5,285 nt of DNA from Paludibacteraceae bacterium (GTDB lineage Bacteria; Bacteroidota; Bacteroidia; Bacteroidales; Paludibacteraceae). Position numbers and translations under genes: made by a program. The DNA is taken from assembly GCA_947445425.1 (NCBI GenBank), contig CANFFA010000208.1, positions 1-5,285 of the forward strand. Direction: 5' to 3'. A model generated the notes under the pieces. That model had not been told where the DNA came from and did not search any database. It saw only the letters and a list, made by a program, of their open reading frames with translations. Shown here piece by piece: positions 1 to 5,275 of this stretch (the stretch's first letter is position 1; every line of letters starts with the position of its first letter).

Positions 1-1669
1 CAGGGGTATCTTCATATATAAAAGAGGCTTCAAGCTCTTGTTGTAAATAACTATCAGGAGAGAATTGAAAACCTTTTTCTGATTTGCGTTTGGCGTAAAG
101 TTTTATTAATTCACGGGCGATGTCTTTAACTTTTGACTTGGTCTTTTCTTTTAACCTTTCCCAAACACCGGAACCCAGCTTATTGATGCGGGGAGCTTCA
201 CCCTCTTTCCCTTTGTATTTAGAGATACGGTGTAATGCGTGTATGCTGACAAAAATAATATCTTCATCTTTGTAAACCAGCTTCACCATTTCCTGCATTT
301 TACCATTCACATTGGTACGTACCAATCCACCAAAAACACCAACTCCATGGTCAACATGTACCATATAATCACCCATTTGGAACTGATTCAACTCTTTGAG
401 TGTCATCACTACTTTTCCTAAACGAGTTTTATCGGTACGCAGTTGGTATTTATGAAATCTATCGAAAACCTGATGGTCGGTATAACAAAGTAAAGATAAA
501 TCGTGATCGATAAAACCCTCGTGTAAGGTATTTTTCACTGCATTGAAAGAAATCGCATCACTTCTATCTTTAAAAATAGCGGCAATACGGTCAGTCTGCT
601 TTTCGCTATCACTAAGGATGTAAATTTGATAACCGTCGTGTAACCATTTCTTGAGATTATCACTTACCAAATCAAAGTTTTTGTGAAAAATTGGTTGCGG
701 TGAGTTGTTAAATGAAATCGTGACAGACTTCTTATAATATCCCTTATCGGTGAACTCCATTTTCCTAAAGGAACGAACAAAATCCATTAATTCATCACCG
801 CTAATCAATGCTGTGCTCAGAGTGGCCAAGGTTTTATTTCCATCATTGGCTTTTACCAAAGCATCATCGTATAACAAGTTCATACGTTCACGCACAAAAC
901 CAGCTTCCTTAAAGGAGATAAAGCTATTGGGTTGAATAAATTCAAAGAAAGAAACTTGTGGAGCGCTAGTATCTTTCTGCAAATCGGGAATGATGACAAT
1001 TTCAGTTTTGTGTTCTTGAGAGAGCTGCGTTTCGATATCAAAAACCCTAATTGTCTCCACCTCATCACCGAAAAAGTCACAGCGATAAGGCAATTCATTG
1101 GCAAAGGAAAAGATATCAACGATACTACCACGAATGGAGAACTGACCTGGTTCATATACAAAATCAACCCTTTCGAAGCCATATTCGATGAGCATTTCCA
1201 CGATAAAATCGAGACTCAAGTTCTCCCCCACTGCGAGTTTCAACATCTTGGTTTGTAAACCTTGTGCCGAAATCACTTTTTGCATTAAAGATTCTGGATA
1301 GGTCACCACCACACAAGGGGCAGGATGATTGGCCAATCGGTTGAGGACTTCAGTACGCAAAATCTCATTGGCAGCATCCAGTTGTGATAATTTGATGGCG
1401 CGTTTAAAAGAGGATGGAAAGAAATAGACTTCCTCAGAGGAGAGAATAAATTTCAGATCATTATAGAAATAAGCAGCCTGATCGGCATCGTCCAACACTA
1501 CAATATGGGTATTGGCTTGTACCTTAAATAAGGAAGCGATGACTAGTGCAGATGCAGAACCACTCAAACCAGTAATTTTTACATTTGGTTCGAGTGACTT
1601 GGCCCAGCTTGCAAGTGCCTTGACTTGCGGGTGTTGGGCATAGAGTTGTTGAAATTCGGAAAGGTTCAA
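1..1669 (-). CDS. mfd: Transcription-repair coupling factor Mfd, N-terminal half (partial)
   Basis: Mfd is a cytoplasmic ATP-dependent translocase that removes RNA polymerase stalled at DNA lesions and recruits UvrA, starting transcription-coupled nucleotide excision repair. The frame is open for 556 codons and leaves the window at residue 556, in YEDTP, where the family normally begins its helicase motor (TPDQ). The ATPase motifs are therefore outside. Visible parts are a UvrB-like domain with a degenerate P-loop (GLSGSASAL, residues 34-42, no GKT), the UvrB-homology stretch YGFERVDFVYEPGQFSIRG (163-181) followed by SIVDIFSF, and the CarD-like RNA-polymerase-interacting domain (about 430-490, with GDYMVHVDHGVGVFGG). 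A basic helix linking to the motor follows. I chose TTG at 1669 as start: an in-frame stop lies at 1706-1708, no ATG or GTG falls between, and MNLSEFQQLY fits family N-termini as I recall them. No TTTG occurs on the minus strand of the gap upstream, so read-through from the upstream genes is likely. I checked the frame codon by codon and saw no frameshift. Confidence 0.96.
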   Translation of the reverse strand, partial: MNLSEFQQLYAQHPQVKALASWAKSLEPNVKITGLSGSASALVIASLFKVQANTHIVVLDDADQAAYFYNDLKFILSSEEVYFFPSSFKRAIKLSQLDAANEILRTEVLNRLANHPAPCVVVTYPESLMQKVISAQGLQTKMLKLAVGENLSLDFIVEMLIEYGFERVDFVYEPGQFSIRGSIVDIFSFANELPYRCDFFGDEVETIRVFDIETQLSQEHKTEIVIIPDLQKDTSAPQVSFFEFIQPNSFISFKEAGFVRERMNLLYDDALVKANDGNKTLATLSTALISGDELMDFVRSFRKMEFTDKGYYKKSVTISFNNSPQPIFHKNFDLVSDNLKKWLHDGYQIYILSDSEKQTDRIAAIFKDRSDAISFNAVKNTLHEGFIDHDLSLLCYTDHQVFDRFHKYQLRTDKTRLGKVVMTLKELNQFQMGDYMVHVDHGVGVFGGLVRTNVNGKMQEMVKLVYKDEDIIFVSIHALHRISKYKGKEGEAPRINKLGSGVWERLKEKTKSKVKDIARELIKLYAKRKSEKGFQFSPDSYLQQELEASFIYEDTP

Positions 1670-1693
1670 TTTTTTCGAGTGTAAAAAATGTAT

Positions 1694-1763
1694 AGTGATT
1701 AGCGTTTAGCGTTTAGTGATTAATGTTTAGTGTTTAGTGATTAGTGTTTAGTATTTAGTAACT
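1694..1763 (+). repeat. Heptamer tandem array A, ten units near AGTGTTT
   Basis: Ten contiguous 7-bp units fill 70 bp: AGTGATT, AGCGTTT twice, AGTGATT, AATGTTT, AGTGTTT, AGTGATT, AGTGTTT, AGTATTT and AGTAACT. Variation is mostly T/C at position 3 and T/A at position 5. The array lies in the gap between the pseudouridine synthase gene and mfd, 24 nt before the mfd start codon. Bases 1727-1743 are identical over 17 bp to 3345-3361 in array C. Bases 1710-1723 form a perfect 14-bp inverted repeat with 1810-1823 in array B. The rest of the 154-bp gap (1764-1811 and 1670-1693) shows no further repeat or clear promoter. Function unknown. Confidence 0.9.
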
Positions 1764-1811
1764 AACAGTCATAGAGTTAGCTGCATTTCATAAACCTTAG
1801 TCGACCAAGTT

Positions 1812-1839
1812 AATCACTAAACGTTAAACGTTAAACGCT
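1812..1839 (-). repeat. Heptamer array B, four units, overlapping the 3' end of a gene
   Basis: Read on the minus strand this is AGCGTTT, AACGTTT, AACGTTT, AGTGATT. It is the same unit family as array A in the opposite orientation, with a 48-nt spacer (1764-1811) between the two arrays. The first two units and part of the third are inside the pseudouridine synthase gene: they encode its last residues (AFNV) and its TAA stop at 1826-1824. A and B together could fold into a long hairpin in the transcript or in single-stranded DNA. Confidence 0.88.
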
Positions 1840-2495
1840 CTCCAAAGTGCATCATTTTCAGGAACAGGTGCTATTATATGAATAGCAAGTTTAGAAACGG
1901 GATGGATAAATTCAACAGAACGAGCATGTAAACTGATGCCTCCATTGGGATTGGAACGGGAAAAACCATATTTCAAATCTCCTTTAATAGGACATCCCAT
2001 TTTTGCCAACTGACAACGGATCTGATGATGGCGGCCTGTCTCCAGTTGTACTTCCAATAAATAATAGGTATTAGACTGGGCAATGAGTCTATAGCTTAAG
2101 GCTGAATGTTTGGCATCCGAACGTGGTTTATCATAAGCCATTGACTTGTTCTGCTTCTCATTACGAGTCAAATAATGTTCCAATCTGGCTTCCGACTTTT
2201 CAGGTTTTTCTTTTACGATTGCCCAATAAGTCTTCTTAATTTCATGCGTTCGAAACATCTCATTCAGACGAGTCAAAGCCTTGCTGGTTTTAGCAAACAA
2301 TAGCACTCCGCTTACAGGCCGGTCCAAACGATGCACAACACCCAGAAAGACTTCCCCAGGCTTATTGTACTTCTCCTTGATGTATAGTTTTATGGTTTCT
2401 GAAAGGGGTTGATCACCAGTTTTGTCACCTTGCACAATCTCTGAAGAGCTTTTATTAACGGCAATGATGTGGTTATCTTCGTAAAGAACAGTCAT
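1824..2495 (-). CDS. RluA-family RNA pseudouridine synthase
   Basis: This 223-residue protein should isomerise specific uridines to pseudouridine in rRNA or tRNA. The signature HRLDRPVSG (residues 55-63) contains the catalytic Asp58. Other family motifs are the N-terminal VLYEDNHIIAVNK (3-15) and LETGRHHQIR (151-160) with its conserved Arg, His and Gln. The C-terminal LHARSVEFIHPV (189-200) is also typical. There is no N-terminal S4 domain, so the size and layout match the short RluA type (about 220 residues) and not RluC or RluD; the target site cannot be read from sequence. A start nine codons upstream (2522) is open but would translate heptamer repeat as LIINYQFN, so I chose the ATG at 2495, where family similarity begins. 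The final residues and stop come from array B. It lies between rlmB and mfd on the same strand, probably cotranscribed. Confidence 0.93.
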   Translation of the reverse strand: MTVLYEDNHIIAVNKSSSEIVQGDKTGDQPLSETIKLYIKEKYNKPGEVFLGVVHRLDRPVSGVLLFAKTSKALTRLNEMFRTHEIKKTYWAIVKEKPEKSEARLEHYLTRNEKQNKSMAYDKPRSDAKHSALSYRLIAQSNTYYLLEVQLETGRHHQIRCQLAKMGCPIKGDLKYGFSRSNPNGGISLHARSVEFIHPVSKLAIHIIAPVPENDALWRAFNV

Positions 2496-2499
2496 ATTG

Positions 2500-2534
2500 A
2501 ATTGATAATTAATAATTAACAATTAATAATTAAA
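2500..2534 (+). repeat. Heptamer array D-left, five units near AATTAAT
   Basis: Five contiguous units are visible: AATTGAT, AATTAAT, AATTAAC, AATTAAT, AATTAAA. The array ends 4 nt before the ATG (2495) of the pseudouridine synthase gene and so forms its leader. With D-right it makes a mirror-symmetric pair of 35 bp each around a 7-nt spacer (2535-2541). The core 2521-2532 is a perfect 12-bp inverted repeat with 2544-2555. Confidence 0.88.
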
Positions 2535-2541
2535 GAACTGC

Positions 2542-2576
2542 CCTAATTATTAATTATAAATTATAAATTGTTAATT
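2542..2576 (-). repeat. Heptamer array D-right, five units, carrying the rlmB stop codon
   Basis: On the minus strand the units are AATTAAC, AATTTAT, AATTTAT, AATTAAT and AATTAGG. The first unit overlaps the end of rlmB: it provides the TAA stop (2573-2571) and part of the final Ile-Asn. Matched unit by unit against D-left, 28 of 35 positions are complementary, so the rlmB-to-synthase gap could form an AU-rich hairpin in the mRNA. It lacks the GC stem and trailing U-run of an intrinsic terminator. Confidence 0.87.
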
Positions 2577-3335
2577 GATTTGTCTTTGTCTCACCGCTTC
2601 ATAAATCAACACCCCGGCTGCCACTGATACATTGAGTGAATCGATACTCCCCAAAAGTGGAATACGCACCATGTCATCGCAAATCCGCAATAGATCAGAA
2701 CTGACCCCTTCATCTTCCGATCCCATGACAATGGCAACTGGACCATCTAAGACAGATTCTGTATAATTTTGTACTGCCTTTTCAGTGGCAGCAATAAGTT
2801 TGATACCCGAAGAGGCAAGGTATTTCAAAGCATTATTCAAACTAGCTTCACGACAAACCGGTATGGATAGCAAAGCACCAGCAGAAGTTTTTACTGCATC
2901 CGCATTGATAGCAGCACCCCCTTTGGTAGGAATCACGATGGCATCAACACCAGCACATTCGCAAGTACGAGCAATGGCACCGAAATTACGCACATCGGTA
3001 ATTCCATCTAACACAACAATAAAAGGCATACGTCCTTCTTCGTAAATTCCAGGTATAATGTCTTCAATCCTTTGGTAAGTTACGGCTGAAATAAAGGCCA
3101 CAACCCCTTGGTGATTTTTGGTCGTGATACGATTCAACTTCTCCATCGGCACCTTTTGTATCGGCACTTCTATTCCATTGAGCGTAGCAAAAAGCTCACG
3201 CGCCAACTCGCTGGTCATATCCCTGCGCATCAAAATTTTATCTATCTCTTTTCCGGCTTGAATGGCCTCTATCACGGCACGAATACCGAAAATCATGTCC
3301 TTCTCAGGACGTTGTTTGTGATTGTAATTGATCAT
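2571..3335 (-). CDS. rlmB: 23S rRNA (guanosine-2'-O)-methyltransferase, TrmH/SpoU family
   Basis: RlmB uses S-adenosylmethionine to methylate the 2'-O of a conserved guanosine (G2251 in E. coli) in the 23S rRNA P-loop. The 254-residue protein has the usual two parts. The N-terminal L30e-like substrate-binding domain (about 14-85) runs from IFGIRAVIEAIQAG to NHQGVVAFIS. The C-terminal knotted SPOUT domain (about 104-250) carries all three motifs: motif 1 DVRNFGAIARTCE (Asn117, Arg123), motif 2 VMGSEDEGVS (203-212, Glu209) and motif 3 IPLLGSIDSLNVSVAAG (225-241, with Ser233-Leu-Asn235). All expected catalytic residues are present. The start at 3335 gives a 13-residue lead before Met14-Ile-Phe-Gly; Met14 itself is the alternative. 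Array C ends 4 nt before the start codon and array D-right supplies the stop. Another TrmH-family target is possible, but the match to RlmB-type proteins is close. Confidence 0.92.
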   Translation of the reverse strand: MINYNHKQRPEKDMIFGIRAVIEAIQAGKEIDKILMRRDMTSELARELFATLNGIEVPIQKVPMEKLNRITTKNHQGVVAFISAVTYQRIEDIIPGIYEEGRMPFIVVLDGITDVRNFGAIARTCECAGVDAIVIPTKGGAAINADAVKTSAGALLSIPVCREASLNNALKYLASSGIKLIAATEKAVQNYTESVLDGPVAIVMGSEDEGVSSDLLRICDDMVRIPLLGSIDSLNVSVAAGVLIYEAVRQRQIN

Positions 3336-3339
3336 TATG

Positions 3340-3367
3340 AACGATTAGTGTTTAGTGATTAACGATT
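3340..3367 (+). repeat. Heptamer array C, four units, abutting the rlmB start codon
   Basis: Four contiguous units are visible: AACGATT, AGTGTTT, AGTGATT, AACGATT, followed by a partial AGT at 3368-3370. They belong to the same family as arrays A and B. The array lies in the 52-bp gap between the small unknown gene and rlmB and ends 4 nt before the rlmB ATG. Unlike the other two gaps, no inverted partner is present here. Confidence 0.85.
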
Positions 3368-3387
3368 AGTCTGAGCAGCAAAACCGT

Positions 3388-3795
3388 CTAGTTGTTTACT
3401 ATGACTGATAACTGTTTCATGATTTGCTCCCTTTCAAACGAAAAAGTCTTATCCTTTTGATTCAGCAAATAATACAATTGAAGGCTTTTGGCATAAAATC
3501 CAGTGGCAAAATCAGATTTATTTTGGGAGGTATACGAAATGGCAGTTTCATGTGTCAATTGTGCCAATAACTCCAAATGGGTCGCTGAATAAGACTCCTT
3601 TTTTATTATGGCGATAAATTTATCAACAGGCATGATGGCAAGTTCATCTAAATCAAGATCCAACAACTCCTTGTATGTCCCATCTACCAAACGCAAAGCA
3701 TCTTCCGGAAATCCTTTGTCCCGAAAGCCAAACATAGCAGCGATCACGCGGCTGAGTTTTTCCAAGTATTTTTGAAGGTAATCTTCTCTGGGCAT
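3388..3795 (-). CDS. Conserved-looking small helical protein, function unknown
   Basis: The 135-residue product has no signal peptide or membrane segment, so it is probably cytoplasmic. It appears all-helical: a basic, amphipathic N-terminus (REDYLQKYLEKLSRVIAAMFG, counted in two helices), an acidic Leu/Asp stretch (YKELLDLDLDELAIMP, 41-56), and a C-terminal helical pair rich in Tyr and Leu (GFYAKSLQLYYLL, 99-111) that recalls a TPR-like hairpin. From memory the N-terminal layout DYL...AL.LVD..YKELL.LDL resembles the small DUF6483-type proteins, but I cannot verify this. An upstream ATG at 3816 is in frame, but it sits almost at the predicted transcription start, so I prefer the ATG at 3795, before Pro-Arg-Glu-Asp-Tyr. 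The gene is first in a probable unit with rlmB, the pseudouridine synthase and mfd, which hints at a link to RNA or ribosome biology without proving it. Confidence 0.8.
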   Translation of the reverse strand: MPREDYLQKYLEKLSRVIAAMFGFRDKGFPEDALRLVDGTYKELLDLDLDELAIMPVDKFIAIIKKESYSATHLELLAQLTHETAISYTSQNKSDFATGFYAKSLQLYYLLNQKDKTFSFEREQIMKQLSVIVNN

Positions 3796-3824
3796 AAATA
3801 AAAAGGAATAAATCATTCAGTCCA

Positions 3825-3857
3825 CAAAGGTAAGAATTTTATTTCCAATTCATTCAA
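3825..3857 (-). promoter_or_regulatory. Bacteroidota-type housekeeping promoter for the four-gene unit
   Basis: On the minus strand, TACCTTTG (3832-3825) matches the phylum's -7 consensus TAnnTTTG exactly. A TTG (3857-3855) lies 22 nt upstream, within the loose spacing reported for this promoter class. The start of transcription should fall near 3816-3820, which leaves about 20-25 nt of leader before the ATG at 3795. No other exact match is present in the minus-strand gaps down to mfd. Confidence 0.62.
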
Positions 3858-4003
3858 TTCCAAATCTCAATAAAATTTACTTACTTTTACAAATAAATCA
3901 ATTCGAAATTAAAAGCCAACAATCTGACTATTAATTAAATAAAAAATCTTCATTAGATAGAAAGATTTATAATTTAGAAAATCACACAGAGATTTAGCTA
4001 ATT

Positions 4004-4019
4004 TGGCATAATAATTGGA
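4004..4019 (+). promoter_or_regulatory. Candidate sigma-54-like promoter of the secreted-protein gene
   Basis: The sequence TGGCATA, four bases, TTGGA fits the sigma-54 pattern TGGCAYR-N4-TTGCW with correct spacing, but it has GG where the -12 element needs GC. Transcription would begin near 4030, giving a leader of about 39 nt to the ATG at 4069. The overlapping TAATTTGG (3999-4006) is an equally imperfect -7 box for the housekeeping factor. This is a weak call. Confidence 0.25.
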
Positions 4020-4068
4020 AAGAAACAAAAATACAATTTTAGCTATTCACATTTTAAACAAACACAAC

Positions 4069-5172
4069 ATGAGAACGACAGTATTGAGCTTATTCCTAGC
4101 TGTATTTTTACTGATGAACACGCAATGTATAGCAAGAAAAAGCTATTCTGTTCAAATAAAAAATGAGGATATCAGCAACAACCTTGATCTGGAAGCAGTG
4201 GCGAGTATATTTGGAGAAGCCATGAATCTTGAAGATTTCGAAAGAAAATTAAATGATCCTTACTATCGAATTTCTAATTTGGATTTGAACAATGACGGTG
4301 CAGTGGATTACTTACGCGTAATAGAAATAAACGAAAATAGCGTTCATCTTATTGTTATTCAAGCTGTATTGGATAGAAATATCTTTCAAAACATTGCAAC
4401 GGTTGTAGTTGAAAAAACAAACTATAGAAATGCAAATGTACAAATAGTCGGTGATCCTTACCTTTATGGTCCGAATTATGTCATTGACCCAATATTTAAT
4501 TATCCACCAGCCATACTCTCGTTCTTCTGGGGAAACAGTTATGTCCGCTGGTCTTCACCTTATTATTGGGGGTACTATCCAGGATATTATCACGACAGAC
4601 GTCCTTACACAATTAATATTTACAGATCAAATATTCATTCTCACATTAATCACAATTATAAATACAATCACGTAGAAATAATACGTTATGAAAATTATGA
4701 TAGAATGCACAATACTGTGAGACGGAATGATTATGGAGAACGTCATCCGGAAACCAACTATCAAAATCGTAGACAAAACACCCAAATCAATGAAAGAAGT
4801 GGATCAAGAGCCCCACAAACAACTCCATCATATCAAAGAGAATCTGAACGGAGAGCGCCTCAAACTCCTCCATCTTATCAAAGAGAATCTGAACGTAGAG
4901 CACCAAGTACAACACCAAGTACGGGAAGAAGTAGTTCAACACCCTTGCAAAATAACAGTAGAGGAACAATGCCTACAGAAACGAACGCTGATAGGCCAGC
5001 AACAACAGCACCAAGCAATCAAAACAGCAGAGGAAGTAGAAGCCCTGCACCAACTACTGAAAGTAGTAGAAGATCCTCAGAAAATCAACCATCAAGATCA
5101 GCCGACACAAAAAGAGATGAGTCACGTCCAAGCGATAGTCGTTCAGGCAGTGCAGGATCCAATAGAAGATAG
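4069..5172 (+). CDS. Secreted protein with calcium-type loop and basic low-complexity tail, function unknown
   Basis: The 367-residue product starts with a signal peptide (Arg2, hydrophobic 5-16, cleavage probably after about residue 22); NTQC is a poor lipobox, so a lipoprotein is unlikely. Residues 35-140 form a compact domain of a type I recognise from other Bacteroidota hypothetical proteins. It includes LDLNNDGAVDYLRVIE (71-86), whose DxNxDGxxD pattern is a calcium-binding loop as in FG-GAP or EF-hand repeats, then beta-rich HLIVIQAVL and VQIVGDPYLYGPNYVIDP. Residues 141-182 are rich in Tyr and Trp, and 189-201 hold a His/Asn cluster. From about 216 to the end the chain is low-complexity, rich in Arg, Ser, Thr, Pro and Gln, with a 15-residue repeat at 247-276. 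The frame is open upstream to a TTG at 4015, but that lies in the likely promoter; the ATG at 4069 directly precedes the signal peptide and follows an A-rich leader. It stands alone, ended by a terminator. I infer an extracytoplasmic site; no enzymatic motif is visible. Confidence 0.88.
   Translation: MRTTVLSLFLAVFLLMNTQCIARKSYSVQIKNEDISNNLDLEAVASIFGEAMNLEDFERKLNDPYYRISNLDLNNDGAVDYLRVIEINENSVHLIVIQAVLDRNIFQNIATVVVEKTNYRNANVQIVGDPYLYGPNYVIDPIFNYPPAILSFFWGNSYVRWSSPYYWGYYPGYYHDRRPYTINIYRSNIHSHINHNYKYNHVEIIRYENYDRMHNTVRRNDYGERHPETNYQNRRQNTQINERSGSRAPQTTPSYQRESERRAPQTPPSYQRESERRAPSTTPSTGRSSSTPLQNNSRGTMPTETNADRPATTAPSNQNSRGSRSPAPTTESSRRSSENQPSRSADTKRDESRPSDSRSGSAGSNRR
4807..4896 (+). repeat. In-frame 45-bp tandem duplication in the secreted protein's tail
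   Basis: Two adjacent 15-codon units (4807-4851 and 4852-4896) encode RAPQTTPSYQRESER and RAPQTPPSYQRESER. A third, degraded copy starts at 4897 (RAPSTTPSTGR). The stretch TATCAAAGAGAATCTGAACG is identical in both units, while several other codons differ synonymously. The duplication is therefore not fresh, and the peptide seems to have been conserved. Confidence 0.85.
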
Positions 5173-5195
5173 GAGATAAACCTCTTGATAGTATT

Positions 5196-5254
5196 AAGAC
5201 CCGTAAGTAAAACAGCTCAAGATATGAATGTTTTACTCATGGGTCTTTATTTTA
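5196..5254 (+). terminator. Rho-independent terminator after the secreted-protein gene
   Basis: The arms 5196-5213 (AAGACCCGTAAGTAAAAC) and 5230-5247 (GTTTTACTCATGGGTCTT) pair over 18 positions with one A-C mismatch and one G-U pair around a 16-nt loop. A T-rich run follows (TTTATTTT). The structure begins 23 nt after the stop codon at 5172. The reverse strand lacks a comparable U-run, so it acts mainly on the plus strand. Confidence 0.85.
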
Positions 5255-5267
5255 AGCTGAGACACAC

Positions 5268-5275
5268 TATTTTTG
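5268..5275 (+). promoter_or_regulatory. Probable -7 promoter box for a gene beyond the right edge
   Basis: TATTTTTG followed by CA matches the Bacteroidota -7 consensus TAnnTTTG exactly and lies just after the terminator, where a new plus-strand transcription unit would start. No clear TTG lies 17-23 nt upstream, and the gene it would serve is outside the window. Confidence 0.45.

Larger units (their letters stand above)
3817..4068. other. Divergent intergenic region
   Basis: This 252-bp A+T-rich spacer separates the minus-strand unit from the plus-strand secreted-protein gene and must hold both promoters. The minus-strand promoter is clear. On the plus strand I see only one-mismatch candidates: TACTTTTA at 3882-3889, TAATTTGG at 3999-4006, and a sigma-54-like element at 4004-4019. 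No heptamer array, convincing operator palindrome or RNA gene is visible. Confidence 0.6.

Noticed and set aside
239..421. Open frame of 60 codons on the plus strand
   Set aside because: It is antisense to the CarD-like domain of mfd, whose frame is intact and family-matching. The peptide has no recognisable features.
750..1258. Overlapping open frames on both strands (750-935 plus, 932-1258 plus, 880-1182 minus)
   Set aside because: All lie within the intact mfd coding frame and encode no family-like sequence.
1694..1763. Telomere-like repeat (unit resembles plant TTTAGGG)
   Set aside because: The units vary, lack the G-run, lie inside a bacterial gene unit and occur in both orientations. 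The likeness is only the 7-bp length and TTTAG.
1694..1839. CRISPR array or insertion sequence ends
   Set aside because: The units are contiguous 7-mers without spacers, and there is no cas gene, transposase or target-site duplication.
2496..2522. Longer start for the pseudouridine synthase at 2522
   Set aside because: The extra nine residues are a translation of heptamer repeat DNA, and family similarity starts at the ATG at 2495.
2521..2555. Hairpin between rlmB and the next gene as an intrinsic terminator
   Set aside because: The stem is entirely A/T, there is no U-run tied to a GC-rich stem, and the hairpin is explained by the inverted heptamer arrays.
2785..3362. Plus-strand open frames opposite rlmB (2785-3045 and 3108-3362)
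   Set aside because: They are antisense to a complete RlmB with all three SPOUT motifs; nothing supports separate genes.
3814..3816. ATG at 3816 as start of the small unknown gene
   Set aside because: It lies at or within a few bases of the predicted transcription start, and the extra residues (MIYSFLF) do not look like part of the fold.
4451..5179. Out-of-frame and antisense open frames within the secreted-protein gene (4451-4675, 4727-5179, 4787-4969)
   Set aside because: The low-complexity coding tail lacks stops in other frames. The 150-codon frame at 4727 has no leader, no family resemblance, and ends at the same place only by chance.
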